Shown here: piece by piece, positions 1 through 7,850 of the stretch
Layout: each line of letters starts with the position of its first letter
Position numbering within the stretch: the stretch's first letter is position 1
Notes under the pieces: model-generated
The model's input: only the letters and a program-made list of their open reading frames with translations
Told to the model about the DNA's origin: nothing
Database searches by the model: none
Translations under genes and position numbers: made by a program
From: Frankiales bacterium
Lineage (GTDB): Bacteria; Actinomycetota; Actinomycetes; Mycobacteriales; SCTD01
Length of the DNA: 17,398 bases
NCBI GenBank assembly: GCA_025965735.1
Contig: JAOPWK010000279.1
Location: forward strand, 1 to 17,398
Reading direction: 5' to 3'

Positions 1-652
1 TGAGGTTCGTGACCGGCATGACGCCTGGGATGAACGGGACGTCGCAGCCGGTCGCCGCGACCCGGTCACGCAGCCGCAGGTAGTCCTCGATGCGGAAGAA
101 CATCTGCGTGATCGCGAAGTCCGCGCCGGCCCGGCACTTGTCGACGAAGCGGTCCACGTAGCTGTCGAAGTCCGGCGAGCGCGGGTGCTTCTCCGGGAAC
201 GCCGCGACGCCGACGCAGAAGTCACCGGAGGCCTTGACCAGGCGGACGAGCTCGTCGGCGTACTCCACGCCCTCCTCGTGCTTGACCCAGTCCGCCTGCG
301 GGTCGCTGCCCGGCGGGTCACCGCGCAGGGCCAGGACGTTGCGCACGCCCGCAGCCGCGAACGAGCCGATGATCTGGCGCAGCTCGGCCACGGAGTGGTC
401 GACGGCCGTGAGGTGGGCCAGCGGGGTCAGCGTCGTGTCGGTGGCGATCCGCTCGGTGACCCTGATGGTGCCCTCGCGGTTGGAGCCGCCGGCGCCGTAG
501 GTGACGGAGACGAAGTGCGGCTGCAGGGGCTCCAGCTGGCGGATCGCCTGCCACAGCTGGCGCTCGCCCTCCTCCGTCTTCGGCGGGAAGAACTCGAAGG
601 AGAAGGTGCGCTCGCCCGTCGCGAGCATCTCCTTGATCGTCCGGTCGCTCAC
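1..652 (-). CDS. metF: Methylenetetrahydrofolate reductase, C-terminus cut by window edge
   Basis: The protein reduces 5,10-methylenetetrahydrofolate to 5-methyltetrahydrofolate for methionine synthesis, in the cytoplasm, with bound FAD. About 217 codons are visible, from a GTG start at 652; the family is normally around 300 residues, so the C-terminal quarter lies outside the window. Visible family motifs are FSFEFFPPK (residues 17-25, with the catalytic Glu at 20), SVTYGAGGS (49-57), LALRGDPP (107-114, with the flavin-site Asp at 112) and ITQMFF (181-186). The GTG is chosen because the protein begins sensibly just before the first beta strand and a -10 hexamer (TAGCCT) lies six bases upstream with no Shine-Dalgarno. 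It is transcribed divergently from the prenyl synthase. The identification is secure from motifs. Confidence 0.95.
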   Translation of the reverse strand, partial: MSDRTIKEMLATGERTFSFEFFPPKTEEGERQLWQAIRQLEPLQPHFVSVTYGAGGSNREGTIRVTERIATDTTLTPLAHLTAVDHSVAELRQIIGSFAAAGVRNVLALRGDPPGSDPQADWVKHEEGVEYADELVRLVKASGDFCVGVAAFPEKHPRSPDFDSYVDRFVDKCRAGADFAITQMFFRIEDYLRLRDRVAATGCDVPFIPGVMPVTNL

Positions 653-658
653 GCAGCC

Positions 659-664
659 AGGCTA
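659..664 (-). promoter_or_regulatory. -10 hexamer for leaderless metF
   Basis: Read on the minus strand the hexamer is TAGCCT, ending six bases before the metF GTG at 652. No Shine-Dalgarno is present and no convincing -35 is seen. The expected transcript would start at or next to the start codon. Confidence 0.5.
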
Positions 665-696
665 GCGGCGGGCCCGCGGGAACCCCCGCAGGTGCG

Positions 697-702
697 TACG
701 CT
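697..702 (+). promoter_or_regulatory. -10 hexamer for leaderless prenyl synthase gene
   Basis: TACGCT lies eight bases before the ATG at 711. There is no Shine-Dalgarno between them and only a weak -35. The same hexamer occurs before map, crtI and the Rv2175c-like gene. Confidence 0.5.
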
Positions 703-710
703 CCGCTGGC

Positions 711-1778
711 ATGAGCACTGACCCGCTCGACAAGGCCGACCTGCGCCAGCGCGTCCAGAAGTCGCTGAACGCGTTCGTCGCCGAGCAGACCCCCTTCCTC
801 GACGGCATCAGCGAGGAGCTCAGCCCGCTGACCGACGCGCTGTCCGAGCTGATCGCCGGCGGCAAGCGGCTGCGCCCGGCCTTCTGCTACTGGGGCTACC
901 GCGGCGCCGGCGGCGAGGACGGCGACGACATCATCGAGGCCGCCGCCGCGCTGGAGCTCTTCCAGGCCTGCGCGCTCATCCACGACGACGTCATGGACGG
1001 CAGCGACACCCGGCGCGGCATGCCTGCAGTGCACCGGCGCTTCGCCAGCCTGCACCGCACCGAGGCGTGGACCGGCGACCCGGAGGCGTTCGGCATGGGC
1101 GCCGCGGTCCTGCTCGGCGACCTGTGCCTGGTCTGGTCGGACGAGATGCTCAGCCGCAGCGGCCTGCCAGTCGAGGTGCTGCTGGCCGGCAGCCGCGTCT
1201 ACGACGAGATGCGCACCGAGCTGATGGGCGGCCAGTACCTCGACCTGCTCGAGCAGGCGCGCGGCGGCGGCTCGGTCGAGCGGGCGCTGCGGGTCGCCCG
1301 CTACAAGAGCGCCAAGTACACGATCGAGAAGCCGCTGCACCTCGGTGCTGCTCTGGCCGGAGCGGGCCAGGAGGTGCTGGACGGCTACTCCGGCTACGGA
1401 CTGCCGCTGGGCGAGGCCTTTCAGCTGCGCGACGACGTGCTCGGCGTCTTCGGGGACCCCTCCGTGACCGGCAAGCCGGCGGGCGACGACCTGCGTGAGG
1501 GCAAGCGCACCGCGCTGGTCGCGATGGCGCTGGAGACCGCGAGCCCGGCGCAGGCGGCGGTCGTGCGCCGGCACCTCGGGGACCCGCACCTGTCCCCCGA
1601 GGGTGTGACGCAGCTGCGGGCGGTCATCGAGGAGACGGGCGCGCTGCGCCGGACCGAGGCCCTCATCGACGAGCTGCTCGAGGACGCCCTGACCGCGCTG
1701 CAGGCCGCTCCCGTGGCCGAGGAGGCGCGCGCGGTGCTCCAGGGGCTTGCCGTGGCCGCCACCTGCCGGACGCTCTAG
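711..1778 (+). CDS. idsA: Geranylgeranyl/polyprenyl diphosphate synthase (trans-isoprenyl, IdsA/CrtE type)
   Basis: This 355-residue cytoplasmic enzyme condenses isopentenyl diphosphate with allylic diphosphates. Family landmarks are GGKRLRPAF (50-58), the first aspartate-rich motif DDVMD (92-96), the second, LRDDVLGVFGD (239-249), and the GKPAGDDLREGK segment (254-265). The residue five before the first Asp motif is not a bulky aromatic, which fits a C20 or longer product, but chain length cannot be fixed by eye. In this setting it most likely supplies GGPP to CrtB encoded at 11304. Its position beside metF matches M. tuberculosis idsA2 (Rv2173) next to Rv2172c, so the gene may be an ancestral prenyl synthase recruited by the carotenoid pathway. 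ATG at 711 follows a TACGCT -10 box and is the first codon that gives a normal N-terminus. Confidence 0.93.
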   Translation: MSTDPLDKADLRQRVQKSLNAFVAEQTPFLDGISEELSPLTDALSELIAGGKRLRPAFCYWGYRGAGGEDGDDIIEAAAALELFQACALIHDDVMDGSDTRRGMPAVHRRFASLHRTEAWTGDPEAFGMGAAVLLGDLCLVWSDEMLSRSGLPVEVLLAGSRVYDEMRTELMGGQYLDLLEQARGGGSVERALRVARYKSAKYTIEKPLHLGAALAGAGQEVLDGYSGYGLPLGEAFQLRDDVLGVFGDPSVTGKPAGDDLREGKRTALVAMALETASPAQAAVVRRHLGDPHLSPEGVTQLRAVIEETGALRRTEALIDELLEDALTALQAAPVAEEARAVLQGLAVAATCRTL

Positions 1779-2316
1779 GGCAGCACCAGCACCTGCCCAG
1801 CACCGGCAGCACCACGTCTGGCTCGGCCGGCCGGCCGAGGAACCACCCCTTCGCGTGACCGACCCCGAGCGCCACGAGCCGGCTGAGGTCGTCCGCCGTC
1901 TCGACCCCCCGCAGAAGGTCGGCATCGCCTCGACCAGCGCCTGCCGGCGGGGGCAGGCGCCGACGCCCTGCACGAGCGCGAGGTCGAGCTTCACGACGTC
2001 CGGCTCGAGGTGCAGCACGTGCCGCAGGCTCGAGGAGCCGGCGCCGACGTCGTTGATGGCCAGTCCCACGCTGAGCTCGCGCAGCGCGGTCAGCGCCGTC
2101 AGCAGGCCGGGTAGTCGGCCACCTGCTCGTGCTCGGTCAGCTCGACCAGGACCCCCGGTCGTCGGCCAGGTCCACCAGCATCCCGTGCGCCGACGGCAGC
2201 AGCAGCGCGCGGGCCGACAGGTTGACCGTCAGCCGCACGTCGGCGGGCAGCCGCGGCAGCACGTCCAGCGCGCCGCACACGGCGACCTGCTCGAGAGCCG
2301 CGCCGCGACCACGCCC
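1779..2316 (-). pseudogene. Degenerate EAL-domain (c-di-GMP phosphodiesterase-like) remnant
   Basis: The minus strand of this gene-poor stretch encodes consecutive pieces of an EAL domain in different frames. From upstream to downstream they are: LPADVRLTVNLSARALL (about 2260-2205), then VLVELTEHEQVADYPA (about 2152-2105, followed by a stop at 2099), then NDVGAGSSSLRHVL with EPDVVKLD (about 2055-1985), then GVETADDLSRLVALG and GWFLGRPAEP (about 1907-1820). The order and spacing match the C-terminal two thirds of an EAL domain. The N-terminal part carrying the EAL signature itself is absent: an in-frame stop lies near 2317 and the map promoter region follows. Two of the three frame changes fall at runs of G (2152-2156 and 1905-1910). 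I infer a dead gene remnant; sequencing error alone would not explain the missing N-terminus. Confidence 0.8.
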
Positions 2317-2380
2317 CTATCGCTTTGAGGTGACGTGCTGTTACATCCCGATCACGGCCTGTAGACCAGGTCGTGCTGGA

Positions 2381-2386
2381 TACGCT
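2381..2386 (+). promoter_or_regulatory. -10 hexamer for leaderless map
   Basis: TACGCT ends seven bases before the ATG at 2394. It favours ATG 2394 over the in-frame GTG at 2373, because that GTG lies upstream of the -10 box. Confidence 0.5.
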
Positions 2387-2393
2387 GTCCTGG

Positions 2394-3392
2394 ATGACCA
2401 TCCCCACCCTCGCGGCCAACGACCCCTGCTGGTGCGGCAGCGGCCGTCGGTACAAGCGCTGCCACCGGGTGGCCGACCTCGACCCCGAGCGCGCGGCCGC
2501 CGAGCAGGCCCGTCGCGCGGAGCAGGAGCGGCTCGCCGCGTCCTTCGTCCGGCCCGGCAGGCTGTCGCCGCGGCGGGAGGTGCCGCCCCACATCCCGCGC
2601 CCGGACTACGCGCTGGACCGGCACGGCCGGCCCAAGCACCGCGACAGCGGGCGTCCCAAGGACGCCGAGACGCTCGCGCTCATGCGGGTAGCCGGCAAAG
2701 CCGCCGCCGAGGTGCTGCAGGAGGTCGGCGCCGCGGTCCGCCCCGGCGTGACCACCGACGAGCTCGACGCGATCGCACACCAGGCCTGCATCGCCCGCGG
2801 GGGCTATCCCTCGCCGCTCGGCTACAACGGCTTCCCGAAGTCTCTGTGCACGAGCGTCAACGAGGTCATCTGCCACGGCATCCCGGACTCCACGGTCCTC
2901 AAGGACGGCGACATCGTGAACTGCGACGTCACCATCTACCTCGACGGCGTCCACGGCGACACCAACGCGACCTTCCTCGTCGGCGAGGTGGACGAGCAGT
3001 CCCGCCGGCTCGTGGACGTCACCCGCCGCTCGCTCGAGGTCGGCATCGAAGCGGTACGACCGGGCGGCCGCGTGCGCGACATCGGCCGGGCGATCCAGAC
3101 CTACGCCGAGGGCGAGGGGTACGGCGTCATCCGGGCGTTCGTCGGCCACGGGATCGGCCGGACCTTCCACAGCGACCCGCAGGTCTTCCACTACGACAAC
3201 CCGGCGGCGCGCGGGGTGCTCGAGCCGGGGATGACGTTCACCATCGAGCCGATGATCAGCATCGGGGACTGGCACCACGTCATGTGGGACGACGGCTGGA
3301 CCGCTGTGACGGCTGACCGGTCGAGGACCGCGCAGTTCGAGCACACGCTGGTCGTCACGGAGACTGGCGCGGAGATCCTGACTCAGCTCTAG
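2394..3392 (+). CDS. map: Type I methionine aminopeptidase with N-terminal SEC-C zinc motif
   Basis: The enzyme removes the initiator methionine from nascent proteins. The 332-residue protein has an N-terminal SEC-C motif, PCWCGSGRRYKRCH (11-24), with Cys12, Cys14, Cys23 and His24 as probable zinc ligands; in this protein class it is thought to help ribosome or protein docking. The pita-bread catalytic domain follows from about residue 90. Metal ligands are all visible: Asp178 (NCDVT), Asp189 (HGDTN), His252 (VGHGIG), Glu285 (TIEPM) and Glu316 (QFEHT), and His161 lies in CHGIP. The reading frame opens at GTG 2373, but ATG 2394 is preferred because of the -10 hexamer and because it begins immediately before the zinc motif. 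The gene converges on the acylase gene with a hairpin between them. Confidence 0.95.
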   Translation: MTIPTLAANDPCWCGSGRRYKRCHRVADLDPERAAAEQARRAEQERLAASFVRPGRLSPRREVPPHIPRPDYALDRHGRPKHRDSGRPKDAETLALMRVAGKAAAEVLQEVGAAVRPGVTTDELDAIAHQACIARGGYPSPLGYNGFPKSLCTSVNEVICHGIPDSTVLKDGDIVNCDVTIYLDGVHGDTNATFLVGEVDEQSRRLVDVTRRSLEVGIEAVRPGGRVRDIGRAIQTYAEGEGYGVIRAFVGHGIGRTFHSDPQVFHYDNPAARGVLEPGMTFTIEPMISIGDWHHVMWDDGWTAVTADRSRTAQFEHTLVVTETGAEILTQL

Positions 3393-3399
3393 GCGTTCC

Positions 3400-3463
3400 G
3401 TCACGATGATCGCTGCGGGCCTGTCGCTGCGCTCCCTTACGGCCCTTGCGCGATCACCGTGAC
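3400..3463. terminator. Bidirectional hairpin terminator between map and the acylase gene
   Basis: Two 14-base arms, GTCACGATGATCGC at 3400-3413 and GCGATCACCGTGAC at 3450-3463, are complementary apart from one A:C mismatch. A short GGGCC/GGCCC pairing lies inside the loop. The hairpin starts eight bases after the map stop and overlaps the last codons of the acylase gene, so it could stop transcription from both sides. No T-run is seen, as is common in GC-rich actinobacteria. Confidence 0.7.
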
Positions 3464-6171
3464 TGCACTCGCCTTCGCCAGGCCCACCCCGCCAGGAGCG
3501 CGACGCCCACGAGTGCGGGCAGCGCGGAGGGGCCGGTCGCCGGGAGGGCGTCGTCGCTGGGGCGTGGCGCCGTCCGAGGCTGGTCGGTCGATGGCGCTGC
3601 TGCTGCTTCGGTGAAGGCGATGACGTGGACCCAGCTGCCGCGGTCCATGTAGGGCATGGTCAGGCTCGGGCCGATGACTCCGGTGAGGGAGTCGATGGCG
3701 CGGCGCTCGTGGGGCATGCGCCAGGTGGCCGGGTCGGCGCCGTACTGGGCGGTCAGGGCGGCGATGCTCTTGTCGAGAGCGGCGAGCATGGCGATCGCGG
3801 GGGTACGGCCGGCGAGGTAGTCGCGGGCCGGGCGCAGGGCGCTGGCCGAGGGGTTGAGCACGCGCAGGACGAGGTTGTCTGCGGGTGAGGCGTCGTAGAC
3901 GTGGCTGGCGACGACGTCGCTCTGCACGACGACGTCGTCCGGCAGCGCGGCGAGCACCTCGTCCCGAAGGTCGTCCATGTACCGCATCCACAGCGTCTTC
4001 GCGGGCCCGTCGGTGACGGTCCCGTCGGTGTAGTCGCCCTCGGAGGTGCCGGCGCGCGGGCCGTACGTCGTGCCGTCCCAGGCCTTCAGCAGCGCGATCG
4101 CCTGCCGCTGGGCAGCGGTGCGGGGGGGCACCGCGGTGAGCAGGCCCTTGAACTCCGGCACCCGCTGGTCGAGGTTGCCGAGGCGGTACTCGGTCGCCCG
4201 CAGCGCCTCCGGCGTCAGTCGCGGCTGCGAGGCCAGCAGGTCGTGGATGACCTGGATGCGCGCGGCCTTGCCCGCTGAGCGGCTGGAGGCCGGCTCGAGG
4301 TACTCGTCGATCCAGCCGGTGGCCGGCTTGTTGTTCCAGTTGGCCACGTAGCCCACGCCAGGGTCGACGACGTGCGGCAGCTGCTCGAAGGGCACGAAGC
4401 CGCGCCGGTCGTGCTCGCCCGTGCCGGGAGCGGGGAAGCGGCTGTCCCAGGAGGTGCTGCGGCGCGGGAACAGCCCCGGGTGCCAGTAGGCGATGTGGCC
4501 GTCCGCGTCGGCGTAGACGGTGTTCTCGTTCCAGGTCACCATGCGCATGCCCTGCTCGAACTCGGCCAGGTCGTCGGCGCGGTTCCACTGCAGGATCCCG
4601 TTGATGGTCTCGAGCTCGCGGCGGTACATCGCGTACTGCACCGACCGCGCCTTGGTGCCGTCTGCGGAGTACGCGGCGATGGGCCCGTGCACGGTGCGGC
4701 AGACCTCGACGTCCTCCGTGAGCACCGGCAGGCCGAGCGGGACGCCCTGCTGCGCCGTCCGGTAGCGGATCGTCTCGGTACGGCAGTCGGCCGGCTTCCA
4801 CGTGCCCTGGTGCAGGTACTCGAGCGCGCCGTCGGCGGTGCGCCGGGTCGTCTCGATGAAGCTGTCGATGGTCTTGCTGTTGCCGGTCGTGAGCCCCCAC
4901 GCGACGCGCTTGCCGTAGCCGATGCCGACCGTCGGCAGGCCGGGCACGGTGGAGCCGCGGGCGTCGTAGCCGCCGCCGTGCACCTCGATCTCCCACAGCT
5001 GCGTCGGGTAGGAGTAGCCGAGCTGGGGGCCGCTCACGAGCATCGCCGCACCGGTCGACGTCCGCTCCGGCGCGACGGCGAAGGCGTACGAGCCGCCGTG
5101 CAGGCCCTTGCCCCAGGCGACCAGCGTCTCGGCGGCCTTAGCCAGCGACGACTGCACCAGCGGCGGCAGTCCGACGCCGGTCGGAACCGCGGGCTCGGGA
5201 TGGGCGCCGGTGCCCGGCCCGCTGGCCAGCTCCTTCGGAAGAGCGAGGGCGTACGCCGCGCTCTTGCGCAGCACCGCGTCGCGCTGCGCTGCAGGCACGA
5301 CCGCGTTGTCGAAGCGGCCCTCCCCGGTCGGCACGGAGACGGTGGCCTTCTCGTCGGACTGCCACCGCAGGTCGGTGAACGCGCCGAGACCGGCCAGCCC
5401 GCCGAGCGTCCGCAACGTCTCGACCTCGCGGAACTCATCGCCACCCGCCGACGCGACGGTCCTGGTGATGAGGACGCCGGCGGCGAGGCTGTCGGTGACG
5501 GTCCACGACTCCGGCAGCGTCTGGAGCAGGGCGTACTCCGCCGGGAGGTCGGTCGGCGTGGTCCGGACGTGCTGGATCCACGCGTCCATCCCGGCGGCGT
5601 AGCCCTCGACGACCTCCTTGGAGCTCTGCGGCAGCGCGGCGAACATCGCGTCGTAGTCCGCCTGGGAGTACGTCAGCGTGCGGGCCTGCACGTCCACCGG
5701 CACGCCGCTCGGCCCGACGAGCTCGGCGAAGGTGCCGCGCCCCATGCGCCGGACCGCGTCGGCGAGGAACAGCCGCTGCTGGCCGGCGGCGTAGCCCGCG
5801 CCGAACCACGTGTCGAACGACGTGTCGCCGTAGACCTGCTTGACGCCCTTGTCGTCCTCGTAGATCCGCACGCCCGCCTTGGGCTCGTCCGGCGTGCCCA
5901 CGGGCGCCTTGAAGCGGCCGTCCTTGAAGTCGCCGTCCCAGAACATCTCGCGCTGGTCGTCGACGTGCTCGCCGTAGGCGCCCGGGTCGCCGGTGGCCAT
6001 CCCCTGGGCCTGACCCGGCACCGAGAAGAAGCCGCTGTTGCCCGGCGGCAGCGCGGTGCCCACCTGCATCGGCTGCTCCGGCGGCACGTCGGCCGCGAGC
6101 GCCGGGGCAGCCGTCGTGGCGAGCAGGCCGGCGACGAGGACGAGCACGGCGGGGACGCGTAGGTGCAGCAC
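3454..6171 (-). CDS. Secreted penicillin-acylase-family Ntn-hydrolase with LPATG sorting signal
   Basis: A 905-residue precursor of the penicillin G/cephalosporin/acyl-homoserine-lactone acylase family, which hydrolyse amide-linked acyl groups. It starts with a signal peptide (residues 1-27, ending ALAA). An alpha-chain region is followed by LHGGSYAFAVAPERT (357-371): self-cleavage is expected between Gly360 and Ser361, making Ser361 the N-terminal nucleophile. Downstream are TWNENTVYADADGHIAYW (546-563) and the NWNNKP segment (611-616), which would hold the oxyanion-hole Asn. The C-terminus has a Pro/Thr-rich linker, LPATG (876-880), a hydrophobic helix and WRRRVQSR, a cell-wall sorting signal that is not usual for this family. 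Substrate cannot be read from sequence; quorum-signal, antibiotic or lipopeptide side chains are all possible. The GTG at 6171 gives a perfect signal peptide. It is divergent from crtI with 53 bases between the starts. Confidence 0.9.
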   Translation of the reverse strand: MLHLRVPAVLVLVAGLLATTAAPALAADVPPEQPMQVGTALPPGNSGFFSVPGQAQGMATGDPGAYGEHVDDQREMFWDGDFKDGRFKAPVGTPDEPKAGVRIYEDDKGVKQVYGDTSFDTWFGAGYAAGQQRLFLADAVRRMGRGTFAELVGPSGVPVDVQARTLTYSQADYDAMFAALPQSSKEVVEGYAAGMDAWIQHVRTTPTDLPAEYALLQTLPESWTVTDSLAAGVLITRTVASAGGDEFREVETLRTLGGLAGLGAFTDLRWQSDEKATVSVPTGEGRFDNAVVPAAQRDAVLRKSAAYALALPKELASGPGTGAHPEPAVPTGVGLPPLVQSSLAKAAETLVAWGKGLHGGSYAFAVAPERTSTGAAMLVSGPQLGYSYPTQLWEIEVHGGGYDARGSTVPGLPTVGIGYGKRVAWGLTTGNSKTIDSFIETTRRTADGALEYLHQGTWKPADCRTETIRYRTAQQGVPLGLPVLTEDVEVCRTVHGPIAAYSADGTKARSVQYAMYRRELETINGILQWNRADDLAEFEQGMRMVTWNENTVYADADGHIAYWHPGLFPRRSTSWDSRFPAPGTGEHDRRGFVPFEQLPHVVDPGVGYVANWNNKPATGWIDEYLEPASSRSAGKAARIQVIHDLLASQPRLTPEALRATEYRLGNLDQRVPEFKGLLTAVPPRTAAQRQAIALLKAWDGTTYGPRAGTSEGDYTDGTVTDGPAKTLWMRYMDDLRDEVLAALPDDVVVQSDVVASHVYDASPADNLVLRVLNPSASALRPARDYLAGRTPAIAMLAALDKSIAALTAQYGADPATWRMPHERRAIDSLTGVIGPSLTMPYMDRGSWVHVIAFTEAAAAPSTDQPRTAPRPSDDALPATGPSALPALVGVALLAGWAWRRRVQSR

Positions 6172-6177
6172 CTGTGC

Positions 6178-6183
6178 ATCTTC
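6178..6183 (-). promoter_or_regulatory. Possible -10 hexamer for the acylase gene
   Basis: Read on the minus strand, GAAGAT ends six bases before the GTG at 6171, matching the A2 and T6 positions of a -10 box. It is weaker than the TACGCT boxes. No Shine-Dalgarno is seen. Confidence 0.3.
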
Positions 6184-6212
6184 GCCGACGGGCGGCCAGC
6201 TCCTGCCGCACC

Positions 6213-6218
6213 TACGCT
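6213..6218 (+). promoter_or_regulatory. -10 hexamer for leaderless crtI
   Basis: TACGCT ends six bases before GTG 6225. It fixes the crtI start: the longer frame opening at 6174 would put the hexamer inside the coding region and add a meaningless arginine-rich leader. Confidence 0.5.
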
Positions 6219-6224
6219 CGCAGC

Positions 6225-7733
6225 GTGAAGACCGTGCCCGGCAGGACCGACCGCGTCGTCATCGTCGGCGCGGGTCTGGCGGGCCTGTCCGCGGCGCTGC
6301 GCCTGGCCGGTGCGGGCCGAGAGGTGACCGTCCTGGAGAAGGCCGAGGTACCCGGCGGGCGCAACGGGCTGCTGGAGCGCGACGGCTACCGCTTCGACAC
6401 CGGCCCGACCGTGCTCACGATGCCCGACCTCATCGCGGACGCGCTCGACTGCGTCGGCGAGCGGATGGAGGACTGGCTCGAGCTCGAGCCGGTCGACCCG
6501 CTGTACCGCGCCTACTACCCCGACGGCAGCACCCTCGACGTCAAGGCCGACGCCGGCGCCATGGCCGAGGAGGTGTCGCGCGTCTGCGGTCCGGACGAGG
6601 CTGCCGGGTACCTGCGCTACGTCGACTTCGTCTCCAAGCTCTACCGCTACGAGATGAAGGACTTCATCGACCGCAACATCGACGCGCCGCTCGACCTGCT
6701 GACGCCGAACCTCGCACGGCTCGCGGCGATCGGCGGCTTCGGCAAGCTCGCGCCGAAGGTGGAGCAGTACCTGAAGGACCCGCGCACGCAGCGGGTCCTG
6801 TCGTTCCAGTCGATGTACGCCGGGCTGTCGCCGTACGACGCGCTCGCCATCTACGCGGTCATCGCCTACATGGACTCGGTCGCGGGCGTGTTCTTCCCCA
6901 AGGGCGGCATGCACGCGGTGCCGCGCGCGCTGGCCGGTGCGGCGGAGAAGCACGGCGTCGACCTGCGCTACGGCACGACCGTCACGCGGGTGCTCGTGGA
7001 GCACGGCCGCGCCGTCGGCGTCGAGACCGCCGGCGGCGAGCGCATCCCGGCCGACGTCGTGGTGCTGAACCCCGACCTGCCGGTGGCCTACCGCGAGCTG
7101 CTCCCGCCGTCCGCGACGCCCACCCGCGTGAAGTCCCTGACGTACAGCCCCTCCTGCTTCCTGCTGCTCGCCGGGTCCACCGCGTCGTACTCGAAGATCG
7201 CGCACCACAACATCCACTTCGGGCGGTCCTGGCGCGGCGTCTTCGACGAGCTCATCGACCAGAAGGCGCTCATGAGCGACCCGTCGATCCTGGTCACCAA
7301 CCCGACGCACAGCGACCCGTCGCTGGCGCCGGACGGCAAGCAGATCTACTACGTGCTGCTGCCCACGCCGAACACCAGCGCCGGCATCGACTGGGACGTG
7401 GTCGGCCCGCGCTACCGCGACGAGGCCGTCGCGCGGCTGGAGGCGATGGGCTACGTCGGCTTCGGCGACGGGATCGAGGTCGAGGACGTCACGACGCCCG
7501 CCGACTGGCAGCGACGGGGCATGGAGCAGGGCGCGCCGTTCGCCGCCGCGCACTCGTTCCTGCAGACCGGTCCGTTCCGGCCGACCAACCTGGCGCCGAA
7601 GGTCGAGGGGGTGGTGTTTGCCGGCAGCGGGACGCAGCCGGGTGTCGGCGTGCCGATGGTGCTCATCAGCGGGCGCCTCGCCGCCGAGCGGATCCTCGGC
7701 AAGGACAAGACCTCCCGGTCCCGGGCCCTGTGA
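6225..7733 (+). CDS. crtI: Phytoene desaturase
   Basis: The FAD-dependent enzyme introduces double bases-conjugating desaturations into phytoene to give lycopene or a related polyene at the membrane. The 502-residue protein begins with the dinucleotide-binding strand RVVIVGAGLAGLSAAL (GxGxxG at 15-20) followed by the LEKAEVPGGRN segment. The CrtI-type C-terminal signature is present: FAGSGTQPGVGVPMVLISGR. DTGPTVLTMP near residue 58 is also typical of CrtI-type desaturases. The GTG start is set by the flavin-binding strand and by the TACGCT box six bases upstream. It stands alone rather than in an operon with crtB, which lies 3.6 kb downstream. It could in principle be a related carotenoid oxidoreductase, but no second copy is present in the window and all other early pathway genes are, so desaturase is most likely. 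Confidence 0.93.
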   Translation: MKTVPGRTDRVVIVGAGLAGLSAALRLAGAGREVTVLEKAEVPGGRNGLLERDGYRFDTGPTVLTMPDLIADALDCVGERMEDWLELEPVDPLYRAYYPDGSTLDVKADAGAMAEEVSRVCGPDEAAGYLRYVDFVSKLYRYEMKDFIDRNIDAPLDLLTPNLARLAAIGGFGKLAPKVEQYLKDPRTQRVLSFQSMYAGLSPYDALAIYAVIAYMDSVAGVFFPKGGMHAVPRALAGAAEKHGVDLRYGTTVTRVLVEHGRAVGVETAGGERIPADVVVLNPDLPVAYRELLPPSATPTRVKSLTYSPSCFLLLAGSTASYSKIAHHNIHFGRSWRGVFDELIDQKALMSDPSILVTNPTHSDPSLAPDGKQIYYVLLPTPNTSAGIDWDVVGPRYRDEAVARLEAMGYVGFGDGIEVEDVTTPADWQRRGMEQGAPFAAAHSFLQTGPFRPTNLAPKVEGVVFAGSGTQPGVGVPMVLISGRLAAERILGKDKTSRSRAL

Positions 7734-7838
7734 GCGGAGCTGTCGTCGGGGGCCCCGCGACGCAGGAGCGGGCGCGCCCGTCGGCTGCGGAGCGAGCCTC
7801 CACCTCAGAGTGGTTGGCCGAGCCGTCGCCGGTGCTGA

Positions 7839-7844
7839 CACCCT
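7839..7844 (+). promoter_or_regulatory. Possible -10 hexamer for the mannosyltransferase gene
   Basis: CACCCT ends six bases before ATG 7851, with a TTGGCC at 7814-7819 as a possible -35 (19-base spacing). There is no Shine-Dalgarno. This is a weaker match than the TACGCT boxes. Confidence 0.3.
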
Positions 7845-7850
7845 GACCGC

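Noticed and set aside
668..677. Perfect 10-base palindrome GCGGGCCCGC between metF and the prenyl synthase, as a possible operator
   Set aside because: Such palindromes are expected often at this GC content and no second copy is found at another promoter here.
318..2069. 583-codon open frame on the minus strand
   Set aside because: Only its first 50 or so residues resemble anything (the EAL relic); the rest is antisense to the prenyl synthase and metF and is low-complexity Arg/Ala typical of GC-rich shadow frames.
4372..6162. 596-codon open frame opposite the acylase gene
   Set aside because: It has no recognisable domain and lies wholly antisense to a gene with clear signal peptide, autocleavage site and sorting signal.
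7742..7761. GC-rich inverted repeat just after crtI as a terminator
   Set aside because: The pairing leaves almost no loop and contains a bulge; too weak to call.
5673..7841. 722-codon minus-strand open frame through crtI
   Set aside because: Shadow of crtI and the acylase; composition is biased and no family motif is seen.
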